64,000 nt of DNA, taken from NCBI GenBank assembly GCA_902492205.1, contig CABUKU010000005.1:88573-152572 (forward strand), read 5' to 3'. Positions 17,494 through 27,477 of this stretch are shown in pieces; positions within the stretch are counted from its first letter, which is position 1, and every line of letters begins with the position of its first letter. A program made the translations under genes and the position numbers. Below the pieces are notes generated by a model. That model was not told the origin of the DNA, searched no databases, and saw only the letters and a program-made list of their open reading frames with translations. The stretch is from an uncultured Bacteroides sp. GTDB taxonomy: Bacteria > Bacteroidota > Bacteroidia > Bacteroidales > Bacteroidaceae.

Positions 17494-20400
17494 CTATTGC
17501 ACATCCAGTGCATCCAGTGCCAGCCCATTCATGTCATGAGCTGAGAGTATCACACGATAATGTCCTGCATTAACATATGTTCCTGTGGTGGTGCTGAGCA
17601 TCTTCCATTTCTCCGGAGTATCAGGAAAGGTGATTTCATCTTCTTTCAGTGTGATGCCTTTGCTGTCCACGAACTGCATCTTCACCGTAATTGGCTTGCC
17701 GCTTGCATTCATGTACTTGAAGCGTAGGGCGTAGACTTGCGCAAGTCCTGTGCTGACTTTCCATTCGATGCTGTTTCTTGTACCTTTTCCAAAGAATACG
17801 CCTTTCTGTTTGCGATGTTCTTTGCATGCGTAGTTTCCTTTCAGTATTGCATCTTCTGCTTCATAGGTGACATTGGCACGGGCATTCTTATCTTCAGGAA
17901 GCATCTCTTTCGGTGTCTTGGCAAGTACATCGCTATTAAAGGTAGCCCACATATCGGGGTTTACGGTGGTATTATTTATTGGGCTTACATCTCCTTTTCC
18001 TGCAACTGCTACCCCGCAAATCACTGCTTGCCCTGCTTTCACTTCGGGGAATCGGATAGTGAGCTTTCCATCTTTCACGTTTGTATGGATTACTTTCTTA
18101 CAGATTCCATCATGTCCGCTCTCTGCCCAGATGTCCAAATCATCAATTACTGTGGAGTCGTTCACCGCCACATCGAAGATGCGCAGTCCTTCGCAATCGG
18201 TTGAAGCGCTTCCTCCCGTGCCGTGCCACGGCTCGGTGAAATACAGTTCCACACGATAGTCACCGTCGGGCAAAGGCAGTTCGTATTGCAGTTTATGCCG
18301 TCCGAAACGGAAAGATTGGAACAGTGTCCAGTCGCGGGTTCCCCGTATGGGATCTGCCGTTGTGCGTTGTGAGGCGAGATAGGGATTCAGCCCTTCATAG
18401 CTTTCTGCCCACGAACGGGAAACGGAGGTATTGTCCTGAGTCCATGTTTGTCCGAAACTGTCGGTGTAAGCATCGCCTCCGCAATTGATGCGGTACAGGT
18501 ATGTGTAACCTTCTTCGCCTTTCAGCAACGGGCGGGCATCGGCATACAGCGTCTCGAATGCGGGCGACTGCTCCAATCCATGGAGCACAAGTATGTCCTC
18601 ACAAACAGGCTTTCCTCCATAATAGCCCACGGCACGGAGCACGTTGTAGCGAATGTCGCGGTTCTCCCATACGAAGTGAGTTCCTACTCCATTATTCTTT
18701 TTACGTCCGAGGAAAGCATTCCCGGTGGCATCGTTGTAGAGCAGCACGGAATCGCAGTTACTATATGCTTCGATGTTTGCACGGCGGCGACCTGTGGCAA
18801 AGCGGTCTGCCCAAGTATGGGATACGAGGTAAACTACCGGCTCTTTGGCGGCAGGCATGTAGGCTGCTTTATACAGATAATATACGTCACAGGGTTCTTC
18901 CCACGGGGTTACCAATCCTTTGTAGTTGAATGGCCCAACTTTGTCTACGCGGCGCAGAGCTTCATCCGGTTGTCGGCGCCCGGGGTTATCATGGCTGCTG
19001 AAAATCCATTGGAACTGTCCGCACACACTGTCCCGTGCTTGCTCGGCAAGACGTATTTTTGTTTCCATGATGCGACACATGCGGTCTTCGCTCCACACGG
19101 TGTCGGCAGCGGTGGCATTCTCGGTATGCAGACCGATGCTGCGCCATGCCCCGTATTCTCCGTTAAGCAGTTGGTCGGGGCGGCTGAGTTCTCCGGCATA
19201 GTTTTCCAGCTTTCCTCCGTACGTGCCGCTCCAGTTTTGAACCACGTTCCAATCCGTTCCCTCGCCTCCGTTGCAGGTAGTGATTACACGCATGTCTTTG
19301 GCTGTCGGGTCCATTTCACGGATGATGGCGGAACATTCTTCGGCAAACTCACGGGGAAGGGTACTTTCGTTTTGCAGTCCCCACATCACGACGGACGGGG
19401 AGTTTCGGCGTTCCTTCACCCACCGGCGCAGCAGTTGCTTGAAGTTGTTACGGAACTCGGGCGTGTCATACCACACATGTGCCGAGAACTGAGTCCAGAA
19501 CAGTATTCCCTCTTTATCCCATTGCTCCTGATAAAGCAAGTTATGCGGTTGGTGGGCGTCGCGGAAAGCATTGAATCCCGCAGCTTTTATCTGCTTCACG
19601 CGTGACAGCACCTGCTCCCGGCTGAATGCATGGCTTTGCCCGAACTGATGCTCGTATTCACAAACTCCGTTAATAAAGACAGGCTTGCCGTTGAGGTAGA
19701 ACCGCCCGTCACCGTCGGCACGTTTCATCGGCCAACTGATTGTGCGGATACCAAACGGAGTACTTATCTCATCCGTAGTCTTTCCATTACGTTTAATCAT
19801 AGAGGCAAGAGAATACAGATAGGGATTCTCCACACTCCACAGAATGGGATTCTCTACTTTGGCTTGCTGGCGGAGCAGTTTTGTTTCTCCGGCTTGCAGT
19901 GTCAGATTCTCTGTCAGACGGAACGTTTGTTTACCATCGGCGTTGCTGAGTTTGTTCACTACCTCGATAGTTTGAGGTGAGTTACTGTAATTACGAAGTT
20001 CTGTTTCTATGTATACGGTTTGTGCCTTGTTGTCATTCCAGATATGAATGCCAAAGGGTTCGATGCGCACTTCGTCTGTCACCTCCAGAGTAACGGGACG
20101 GAAGATTCCGAACGGTTGGGAACCTTCGCTGAATCCCCACTCCGAGGAACATCCGCCACATACCCAAGGCATGTCTGCAATCATTTCGGGATGTTCGGCC
20201 TTTACTTCGAGGTGGTTGCGGGTAGCTATGGCATCGGTCACATCCAGCGTGAGTGTGGTGCGTCCTACCGGGTGACGTCCGTAATCTTTGCCGTTCAGTT
20301 TAATAGTAGCATATGTCCCCACTCCTTCAAACTTCAGGAAGTATCGTTTGCCGGGCTTCGTTTCTGTCTGGAAGTCTTTCACATACATGGCGGTTCCGTG

Positions 20401-21684
20401 GAGGTTGCCGTGGGTAAGTTGGCGATAGCCTGCATAATCGTCCCAGTTATGGGGAAGATTAATCAGTTGAGAGTTAAGAGTTGAGAGTTGAGAGTGGAGG
20501 GTGTCATTGGGGAGTATGTAGGTTGTCCAGTTCTCATTTAGGCTTGTTAGCTCTCTGCGGTTCTTTGTTTCGGGCTTGGGGAAGCGGACTTTTGAACGCC
20601 CCATTGGCTTTGATGTGGCTACGGCTATTCCTCTCTGTTCATATTGGTTCACTGCACAATAGAAGTGATAGACCACTCCGTCGTGTTTAATGACATAGCT
20701 TTTGTGGGCAAACAGGTTGTCATAGTCTTTGGACGGGATGATGAGGTCGGCGCCTTTCCAATCCGTCCAATGCACAAGGTCATAACTTGCGGCAAATGTA
20801 TTGAATGCTTTGTAGCGGCGCGAAGGTTCGAATGCCGAGAAATAGAACATGACATATACATCTCCCATCTTCTGTATGTGCGCGTCTCCCGTTATTGTTC
20901 CGTCTGCTTCGTGCGCAAAGACCGGGTTTCCGGGATAGCGTTTCCATTTCTTCATGTCTTTGGAGAGGGCGATGCCTACACGCTCACCCTTCAGTCCCGT
21001 TTCGGGGTGACGGCCTCCGGCATTGTAGAACATGACAAAAGGTGAGCCCAGAGTCTTGTCTTTATCCCAATATACGGTGCTTTTGTATTGTGTCATGCTC
21101 TCCCACCACTGCACGTCTTTGTCCCGGATGCTGAGAACGGGCTTGTCGGCGGCTTCCCATTCGTGAGCCGTGGTGATGTTTTTATCTGTCCATGCAAGTC
21201 CCACATACAGGGGAGCGCGAACAGCTTCATATCCCGTTCCTTCTCCGCCGATGTATGTCATCCAGTGCTTTTCCTTGTACTGTTGAAGACGGTAGGTGCC
21301 TCCCCATTCCATGTCGGGCAGTGCAGGGAATCCGCCGCGTTGGTTACAGTCCCATGCACCGTCACGGTAGGAGAGAACCCGTCCGAGGGTATTCCATTCC
21401 AATAAATTGTTACTCTCGGCTATCCATGTTTCATATCCTCGTCCGTCGGTTCCGGTTTTACCGTTGTAGACTACGTAGGTCATGTACCATTTGTCTCCTT
21501 CCCGGAATACGGTAGGGCAATCTATTTTGTGACGGTTGTCGGTCGGCGCTACAGCGAGCCCGTACTTAAAAGGTGTCTTTGCTTCTTCATATATCTCCTG
21601 CATACGCAAGTCGGGAACTTCCTTCTGTGCGAAGGAAATTCCCGAGATAAACAGAGATACCAGTGTAATTGATATTCGGTTCAT
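17494..21684 (-). CDS. GH137 beta-L-arabinofuranosidase fused to GH2 beta-glucuronidase
   Basis: The frame opens at 21753, but Met at 21684 begins the signal peptide (to about 20); this gives 1396 aa and a 19-base gap to the GH138 gene. Residues about 20-380 form a five-bladed propeller of GH137 type (DCPTVFREGDKWYMTYVVYN). A linker at about 385-410 is followed by GH2 domains: sugar-binding (about 430-560), Ig-like, and a TIM barrel with acid/base Glu in LQNESTLP (near 771) and a nucleophile Glu in LNGEYGAW (near 841). A malectin-like domain (RINCGGDAYTDSFG near 1066) and a final beta domain end the protein. The architecture is that of BT0996, which removes arabinofuranose from chain B and GlcA from chain A of RG-II. 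The linker carries an odd Ser/Leu repeat (see findings). Confidence 0.92.
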   Translation of the reverse strand: MNRISITLVSLFISGISFAQKEVPDLRMQEIYEEAKTPFKYGLAVAPTDNRHKIDCPTVFREGDKWYMTYVVYNGKTGTDGRGYETWIAESNNLLEWNTLGRVLSYRDGAWDCNQRGGFPALPDMEWGGTYRLQQYKEKHWMTYIGGEGTGYEAVRAPLYVGLAWTDKNITTAHEWEAADKPVLSIRDKDVQWWESMTQYKSTVYWDKDKTLGSPFVMFYNAGGRHPETGLKGERVGIALSKDMKKWKRYPGNPVFAHEADGTITGDAHIQKMGDVYVMFYFSAFEPSRRYKAFNTFAASYDLVHWTDWKGADLIIPSKDYDNLFAHKSYVIKHDGVVYHFYCAVNQYEQRGIAVATSKPMGRSKVRFPKPETKNRRELTSLNENWTTYILPNDTLHSQLSTLNSQLINLPHNWDDYAGYRQLTHGNLHGTAMYVKDFQTETKPGKRYFLKFEGVGTYATIKLNGKDYGRHPVGRTTLTLDVTDAIATRNHLEVKAEHPEMIADMPWVCGGCSSEWGFSEGSQPFGIFRPVTLEVTDEVRIEPFGIHIWNDNKAQTVYIETELRNYSNSPQTIEVVNKLSNADGKQTFRLTENLTLQAGETKLLRQQAKVENPILWSVENPYLYSLASMIKRNGKTTDEISTPFGIRTISWPMKRADGDGRFYLNGKPVFINGVCEYEHQFGQSHAFSREQVLSRVKQIKAAGFNAFRDAHQPHNLLYQEQWDKEGILFWTQFSAHVWYDTPEFRNNFKQLLRRWVKERRNSPSVVMWGLQNESTLPREFAEECSAIIREMDPTAKDMRVITTCNGGEGTDWNVVQNWSGTYGGKLENYAGELSRPDQLLNGEYGAWRSIGLHTENATAADTVWSEDRMCRIMETKIRLAEQARDSVCGQFQWIFSSHDNPGRRQPDEALRRVDKVGPFNYKGLVTPWEEPCDVYYLYKAAYMPAAKEPVVYLVSHTWADRFATGRRRANIEAYSNCDSVLLYNDATGNAFLGRKKNNGVGTHFVWENRDIRYNVLRAVGYYGGKPVCEDILVLHGLEQSPAFETLYADARPLLKGEEGYTYLYRINCGGDAYTDSFGQTWTQDNTSVSRSWAESYEGLNPYLASQRTTADPIRGTRDWTLFQSFRFGRHKLQYELPLPDGDYRVELYFTEPWHGTGGSASTDCEGLRIFDVAVNDSTVIDDLDIWAESGHDGICKKVIHTNVKDGKLTIRFPEVKAGQAVICGVAVAGKGDVSPINNTTVNPDMWATFNSDVLAKTPKEMLPEDKNARANVTYEAEDAILKGNYACKEHRKQKGVFFGKGTRNSIEWKVSTGLAQVYALRFKYMNASGKPITVKMQFVDSKGITLKEDEITFPDTPEKWKMLSTTTGTYVNAGHYRVILSAHDMNGLALDALDVQ

Positions 21685-21703
21685 AATTAATGTCTTTAGT
21701 TTG

Positions 21704-24406
21704 TTAATAGAACATCCAGTCCATCGTTTCACTGTCACCTGCAAGTGCGGCATTACGCGGAGTTATCTTTCCGTCGGTCAGCCCGAGGACAATAGCATAG
21801 CCTTTCGGCAGAAGCAATTTATGCTTTCCCGCTTCGAAGTGATAGGCGTGTACATTAGCTATCGGCAGACCTTCCATGCATATGGCATTGGTAAATTTGG
21901 GTTCAGCCTGTCCGTATTCGTTGGCAGAAGCGTCTGTTTCCAACTTTGGAGCTTTGGCGAACTTCTTTTGGTCGTCACGGAAGTAACCGACTAAGAGTTC
22001 CACCGGAGTTGCCGTCTCAAACTCGATAGCCGTTCCTTCCTTGCGCTGTGCATCTCCATTGAGACGGAAAGCTGTAAGTCCTTCGAGCTCGGGAGCTATT
22101 GCTTCTATCTTGGCAGCAGGCAGATTACTGAACAATGTTGCTCCCTTTGTCAGCTTCACTTGCGGAAGTTTACTAAACAAGGTGACTGTTGCATCAGGAA
22201 GTGCGGCTATGTTTTCTGCTTTGTCTACTTGCTTTCCGCTTAGTTTGTCTTTCAGCATGGCAAGATTGGTCTTGAAGTTTGCCAACTCCTTCTCATAATG
22301 TGGAAGCATTTCTTCCCATGTCTTGTTATGTCCGTCGTCACCACCTATCGGGATACGGCGTTGGGCTGTTTGCATGCTGTTTGCATAGTAATAGTGCTCT
22401 TTGGTCAGATCTACTAATTTGCGATAGTGCTCAAGGCTTTGTTCCATCAAAGGAATGGCATCATCGAGATTCTTGATGTCTTTACCCCATTGATAGTCAA
22501 GCACTAATTTGGCCGCTTTTACTTTCAAGTTAAAGAAGTATGCAAATTCACGGTAACAATGCATGTCATTACGTAAACGTTCGAACTCATCTTTGTTTTT
22601 AGTGGCACTACCCTCCACAGCATCAATGGCGGCAACTGCTTTATCACCATGCTCAATCACCTGCCGGATAATATCAAGAGGCATTTCCGTACCTGTATGC
22701 GGCTCTTTTTTCCACTCGCGCTCTACATATTCGATGAGCTTTTCACCCTCAGGTCCGCAACTCTCATAGAATCCCGGATAAATAGTATATTTATATGGAT
22801 TTACAAGTTGGCTCATGAACATACCCAAAAGCAGTGTTTGCCGATTGCCTTCTGTTATACCGAAACGGCGTAACAACTTTGGAGCGATTTCACCGCTCTG
22901 CTCGTAGGCTTCGAGTACATTGGCTGCCTTATCTTGTTGCATTCCGTAGAATTTACCTAACTGACCGGACCAGTAAGTTATTTCGTCTGCTCTGTCCCGG
23001 TGACAATTCCATGCATAGCGTCCCCAAGTTTGATACCAAATCCAATCACGGTCAAGTTGGTATTCGCGTTCGCCGTTCGGAAGCTTGTCTGCGGTGTAAG
23101 GCCAGTCCCAGTAAGATGCTTGCGGGTATAAATGAAGTGCATTGGCTCCATGTACATTGTGCATGGCATTCACAGTCTTCTGCACAAAGTCGGGAGAGCC
23201 CCAACGGAATGGTTCAAGATTGGCAAGGATATGTACGTTACTGATATGTATGCTGCCTAAAGAGCTTAAGTCGGTATGGATCTTTGCCCACGGACCACGT
23301 GGCTCATAAGTGGTCAGAGATTCTCCATTATATTTGTGCATGGTATATAGGTTCTTGTATAGTGGCAATGCTGCGTCCATTACCATTTTACAATTTGTAT
23401 CGTGTGCACGGACTAATACCGGTGGCTCATCTGTGCGTCCTAAAGCTTTCAAGCCATCCTTTACTCCCGGAATAATAGTTTCGGTAAACCATTTTACATC
23501 ATCTTCGTGGGTATCCATTGCTTCACCTAAACAAACAAGCAGCCCTACGTTAGGATACTTTTCAATGAAGGCTGCCACGCTTTTACGGGTATAATCAGAT
23601 ATAAGGGGCGTAATAGGACGGTTGCGGTCTTGTGTTTTCAATCCGTAATGTTCTGCAAAAGGCTTTGATAAGAGAATATTATAGAACATCTGAATAACAA
23701 AGATTCCTCTTTTGTCCGCTTCTTCTGTGAGGAAAGCAAACATCTCTTCATTCTTTTTAAATGTCTCATCATCTACTTCAACGGCAAAAGGATAATCTTT
23801 TAATTTAACCAAAGAGGCAAAAGGATGACCATTCCATAAATAAAGTGAGTTCATACGGTTTTCCACAAGCATGTCGAGATACTTAATCCATTGTTCTTTA
23901 TCATAAAACCAAGGGAATGTTTCGGGAGTATAAGGATACTCGTATACGGTGCGTCCCGGTAAATAAGTTGACTTTTGCAAGCCGACACATGCTCCGCGAA
24001 GAACCATTTCGGGAGCATCTGTCATTTCTTTTGGGAAGTCAAGATTGTCATAGTCCCTAACATGGTCTATCAGTTCACGGCATCCATAAATAACTCCGTT
24101 TCCGTCATTCCCGGTTACGAAGGTTGTGTCGCCACGGCTGATAATGGTAAATCCCTCTTTCTTAAGAGTACTGTCATTGGCTTGTACCAAACGGATGTAT
24201 TTTTCTCCTACGGGTAAGGTATCGTTTTCAGTAATGATTGTTACCTGATGTCCGGCTGTTTGCAGGGCATCTCTTAACTGGCTTGCGGCAAACTGCATAC
24301 GTTTGGAAGCATCAGCGGGTGTCACTACATTGATCATGTTTTTCTCACATGAAGCGAGCATACACGTTAGCAGGGCAAGAAGTAATAGTCTAATGTTGTT
24401 TTTCAT
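21704..24406 (-). CDS. GH138 alpha-D-galacturonidase
   Basis: A 900-residue lipoprotein (LASC lipobox, Cys20) of the GH138 family. The N-terminal alpha/beta domain (about 25-130) resembles the GH67/GH115-type N-terminal fold. A TIM barrel follows (about 130-480, with VENRMNSLYLWNGHPFAS and GLLVCLGEAMDTHEDD), then helical and beta C-terminal regions. GH138 was founded on the RG-II enzyme that removes alpha-linked D-galacturonic acid from the rhamnose of side chain A (BT0997). It lies between a GH2 gene (33-base gap) and the GH137-GH2 gene (19-base gap) in one minus-strand operon. That operon would strip chain A of both its GalA and GlcA residues. Confidence 0.9.
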   Translation of the reverse strand: MKNNIRLLLLALLTCMLASCEKNMINVVTPADASKRMQFAASQLRDALQTAGHQVTIITENDTLPVGEKYIRLVQANDSTLKKEGFTIISRGDTTFVTGNDGNGVIYGCRELIDHVRDYDNLDFPKEMTDAPEMVLRGACVGLQKSTYLPGRTVYEYPYTPETFPWFYDKEQWIKYLDMLVENRMNSLYLWNGHPFASLVKLKDYPFAVEVDDETFKKNEEMFAFLTEEADKRGIFVIQMFYNILLSKPFAEHYGLKTQDRNRPITPLISDYTRKSVAAFIEKYPNVGLLVCLGEAMDTHEDDVKWFTETIIPGVKDGLKALGRTDEPPVLVRAHDTNCKMVMDAALPLYKNLYTMHKYNGESLTTYEPRGPWAKIHTDLSSLGSIHISNVHILANLEPFRWGSPDFVQKTVNAMHNVHGANALHLYPQASYWDWPYTADKLPNGEREYQLDRDWIWYQTWGRYAWNCHRDRADEITYWSGQLGKFYGMQQDKAANVLEAYEQSGEIAPKLLRRFGITEGNRQTLLLGMFMSQLVNPYKYTIYPGFYESCGPEGEKLIEYVEREWKKEPHTGTEMPLDIIRQVIEHGDKAVAAIDAVEGSATKNKDEFERLRNDMHCYREFAYFFNLKVKAAKLVLDYQWGKDIKNLDDAIPLMEQSLEHYRKLVDLTKEHYYYANSMQTAQRRIPIGGDDGHNKTWEEMLPHYEKELANFKTNLAMLKDKLSGKQVDKAENIAALPDATVTLFSKLPQVKLTKGATLFSNLPAAKIEAIAPELEGLTAFRLNGDAQRKEGTAIEFETATPVELLVGYFRDDQKKFAKAPKLETDASANEYGQAEPKFTNAICMEGLPIANVHAYHFEAGKHKLLLPKGYAIVLGLTDGKITPRNAALAGDSETMDWMFY

Positions 24407-24438
24407 CTTTTATTTAATTGTTTCTATAAATATCTTTT

Positions 24439-27309
24439 TTACCAGAATCTCAATACAATTCTACCTTTGTTTTGTCCGTCTACCCATTTTGGTTGTGAGG
24501 AAGGACCACATAAGTCTGTTGCATTTACTTTGTTGCGCACAGCCGGAATTACATTCATAAGTGAAATTCCGGTTTTGGGGAATGTATATAAAAGACGGTC
24601 ACGTCCATCGCGCGGTTCATATACTCCTACATATAAATCATGAACATCGTAGACAGTTGGAGTAACATTTTCAATGCTGATAGTTCCTTCCTCAGTTTCA
24701 ATATTCATCCATGATACATGCGAAAAGTAACCTTTGAATTCCGGGTAAGTAAAAGTTTCGCCCGGGATAGGATCATTGTATTCATTACTCCACAGGTTGT
24801 ATGTAGTACCATGTAAGCGGTTTTGCCATACGCGATACGGACCATTGCCAAGCCATGTCTTGCTTTTTACCTTTTCTTCCGGATAATCGAATTTTATTCC
24901 CATGAGATCTACAACACCTGAAAAGTTGTAAACATAGTCAAGGATGGCGGTACCATCATTGCTGATAGTCCACTGTGCACTGTCTATATTACCAAGGCGA
25001 TAGTTTGCCGTAACAATCAATTTGCTTCCTCCTTCTTTGATGTCGAAACCTGTAAAGTGTGCTGCATCTTCGAACTCTGTATAGGTACGGTCTTTTGATT
25101 TGGCTTTTTCGTCATCGTGATTATAGAATTGATCGAGGGAACGGTCGGCACGGCGTGCACCGATAAATCTAGGTCCATTGGCAAAGCTTATTTTTTTCCC
25201 ATTTACGGTAACACCTTTTAGCTCGCCGTCTTTATTAGAGAAAGTGAAGGTGTGGTTGCCTGCAGTGACAATCAGGTTATCTTCTGCTATTTGATGTTTT
25301 ACAATTCCCTGACGCATATTGAGCAAAGGTTTCGATTCACGGTCTGTGTTTACACGGAATGACCAGGTGTAAAGTTCGTCACCACGTCCGTCAATTACTG
25401 TCATAAGAATAGCGTCTGCATCATCAGATATATTATTGAGCCCTATATCCAGTTTCCCTTCTGTATGAGGAGCAAGGTCTATACCTTTCACTTCACCTTG
25501 TTTTATAACTGTAACTTTAGGATCTCTAGAAATGGCAAGAGGGAATTTTACCTGTTTCCAAACGAAACGGCAAGTATTCGTATTCAAAAAGTCATAACGG
25601 TTTTCAACATTGAATACTCCTTTTGATGCAGGAGTTATACGTACCGGGCTCCATAATTCTTTGATGGTATAATAACTTCCTTCTTTTTCATGGTGTGGTC
25701 CAACGATGCCGTCAGCTCCGTAATTGCCTTGGTTGTCAATAAAACCATCCATATCCACACGTTTAACCCCTTCATCGGCAAGTACCCAAAGGAATCCACC
25801 GGCACAACGTGGATGTTTACGCATCATCTCCCAATAATCATATAATCCGGCTCCGTGTCCTCCGTCATAAAGGCCATGAAGGAATTCCGTAGGCATAAAG
25901 ATTTCCGGTAAACGCATGTAGTTTTGGCTCTCTCCGTAAGAACGGTAGTGCATTGTTTCAAAACCACCATAATTACCTTGCGGATGAAGAACCGGACGGC
26001 ATTGTGGATCATATTTATGGAATTCTCCGTCAAGTTCTGTATTCCAACCTTTTTCATTACCATTACTCCACCAAATGATAGACGGATGATTTACATCACG
26101 AGGAATCATTTCACCTATTAACTTTATGCCGGTAGGGGTGTCATACTTACCATGCCATCCTCCTAATTCATCCATTACGTATAAACCAAGTGAGTCACAT
26201 GCTTCGAAGAATTCTGGATCTGCCGGATAATGGCTGAGACGGACAGCATTCATATTCATGCTCTTGATGAGAAGTACATCTTCAATGTTAGCTTTCTTGT
26301 TGAGAGTACGGCCACTTTCCGGGCGGAAACTGTGACGGTTTACTCCTTTTACCAAAATTTTCTTTCCATTAATGTAGAGACCGTCGCTTTCGCGTACTTC
26401 AATGGTACGGAAACCGAATTTTGTATTTTCGTGGTGTAATTCTTCACCGTTTTTGTTTAACAGAGTAAATTCTGCACGGTAAAGGTTAGGTGTTTCGGCA
26501 GTCCATAAAGCCGGATTGGTTACATTTAGATTTAGGGTAGTCCAATCACTTCCAACTTTCACTGGTGCTGTGGTTTCGGCTACCTTCTTTCCTTTGCTAT
26601 CAAATAAGACAGTATGTATTTTCATTCCTTCTCCGGCAATATTGAGCTGACAATTTGCCGAGAAGCTTCCGTCTGCTAAAGCATTGATAGAAATCTGGCT
26701 TATATTGATAGCAGGACGAACATCAAGAAATACCGGGCGGAAGATACCTCCGAAGTTCCAATAGTCGGCACGACGTTCGGCAAGATTCACACTTGCATTC
26801 TCGCTTTCTTTGCTTACAGTAACTTCAAGTAAGTTTTTCTGACCATATTTTAATAAGTCTGTTACATTGTATTGAAAACGATAAAAAGCACCTTGATGTT
26901 TGCTTCCGGCTTTACGTCCGTTCACCTTTACTTCGGTGTCTGTCATGGATGCTTCAAAAACAAGATTTATTTGTTTGCCACGGAATTCTTCGGGTACGGT
27001 AAATTCATATTTATACATACCTTTCTCTTTTGCTATTCCGTCAGGGAATGGCTTACCGTAGAAAGTTATTCCATATTGGTATGTCCCAAAACCTTGTAAT
27101 TCCCAACAAGAAGGTACACCTATCTTTGTCCACTTTCCTGAGTTACGACCTTCTGTGCAAAAGAAGTCCCACTCCACCATATCGTCCGAACCGCGTCCCG
27201 ACAGGTATTGTCGCTGAGTAACGGGAATATCTTTAGCCTGAACGCCCATGGCACATAACAGTGCGAGTGCCGTGAATACACGACGAAAAGTAAGTTTTTT
27301 ACAGTTCAT
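24439..27309 (-). CDS. GH2 family hydrolase (possible RG-II beta-galacturonidase)
   Basis: The frame is open to 27411, but Met at 27309 starts a signal peptide (to about 26), giving 956 aa; the candidate promoter lies inside the rejected extension. The domains are in GH2 order: sugar-binding (about 50-200), Ig-like (210-315), TIM barrel (about 320-560), and C-terminal beta domains. GVNRHSF is the usual substrate-binding motif. The acid/base Glu is in SNGNEKGW (near 417) and the nucleophile Glu in MPTEFLHG (near 474). Being first in an operon with GH138 and GH137-GH2, it probably removes beta-linked galacturonate from side chain A. I am less sure of the substrate than of the family; a beta-galactosidase activity is possible. 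Confidence 0.85.
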   Translation of the reverse strand: MNCKKLTFRRVFTALALLCAMGVQAKDIPVTQRQYLSGRGSDDMVEWDFFCTEGRNSGKWTKIGVPSCWELQGFGTYQYGITFYGKPFPDGIAKEKGMYKYEFTVPEEFRGKQINLVFEASMTDTEVKVNGRKAGSKHQGAFYRFQYNVTDLLKYGQKNLLEVTVSKESENASVNLAERRADYWNFGGIFRPVFLDVRPAINISQISINALADGSFSANCQLNIAGEGMKIHTVLFDSKGKKVAETTAPVKVGSDWTTLNLNVTNPALWTAETPNLYRAEFTLLNKNGEELHHENTKFGFRTIEVRESDGLYINGKKILVKGVNRHSFRPESGRTLNKKANIEDVLLIKSMNMNAVRLSHYPADPEFFEACDSLGLYVMDELGGWHGKYDTPTGIKLIGEMIPRDVNHPSIIWWSNGNEKGWNTELDGEFHKYDPQCRPVLHPQGNYGGFETMHYRSYGESQNYMRLPEIFMPTEFLHGLYDGGHGAGLYDYWEMMRKHPRCAGGFLWVLADEGVKRVDMDGFIDNQGNYGADGIVGPHHEKEGSYYTIKELWSPVRITPASKGVFNVENRYDFLNTNTCRFVWKQVKFPLAISRDPKVTVIKQGEVKGIDLAPHTEGKLDIGLNNISDDADAILMTVIDGRGDELYTWSFRVNTDRESKPLLNMRQGIVKHQIAEDNLIVTAGNHTFTFSNKDGELKGVTVNGKKISFANGPRFIGARRADRSLDQFYNHDDEKAKSKDRTYTEFEDAAHFTGFDIKEGGSKLIVTANYRLGNIDSAQWTISNDGTAILDYVYNFSGVVDLMGIKFDYPEEKVKSKTWLGNGPYRVWQNRLHGTTYNLWSNEYNDPIPGETFTYPEFKGYFSHVSWMNIETEEGTISIENVTPTVYDVHDLYVGVYEPRDGRDRLLYTFPKTGISLMNVIPAVRNKVNATDLCGPSSQPKWVDGQNKGRIVLRFW

Positions 27310-27349
27310 TATAGTTTTTCTTTGATTAATTCGTATTCTCTCTTCAAAG

Positions 27350-27374
27350 AGACGTGTGCAGGGGCTTTTTGTAC
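27350..27374 (-). promoter_or_regulatory. Candidate ECF-type promoter of the GH2-GH138-GH137 operon
   Basis: On the minus strand GTAC (27374-27371), a 16-base spacer, then CGTCT (27354-27350), 40 bases before the start codon at 27309. CGTCT is followed by CTTTG, so a housekeeping-like TCTCTTTG overlaps the -10. Confidence 0.6.
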
Positions 27375-27410
27375 CCATTGGCAGGTGATAAATTAAAAGG
27401 GAAGCTTCCA

Positions 27411-27457
27411 AATAAAAACGGTACGCCTTGAGATGAGAAATGCAAGGCGTACCGTTT
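27411..27457 (-). terminator. Intrinsic terminator of the LacZ-like GH2 gene
   Basis: A perfect 15-bp stem (27443-27457 with 27416-27430) and a 12-base loop are followed on the minus strand by TTTTTATT. It lies 21 bases past the stop of the GH2 gene that ends at 27478. This separates that gene from the downstream minus-strand operon. Confidence 0.85.
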
Positions 27458-27477
27458 ACGGATGAAATCTCCGGTCT

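Noticed and set aside
18448..19605. Plus-strand open frame of 385 codons inside the GH137-GH2 gene
   Set aside because: It lies antisense to the GH2 barrel, whose catalytic motifs are intact, and its translation shows no domain pattern.
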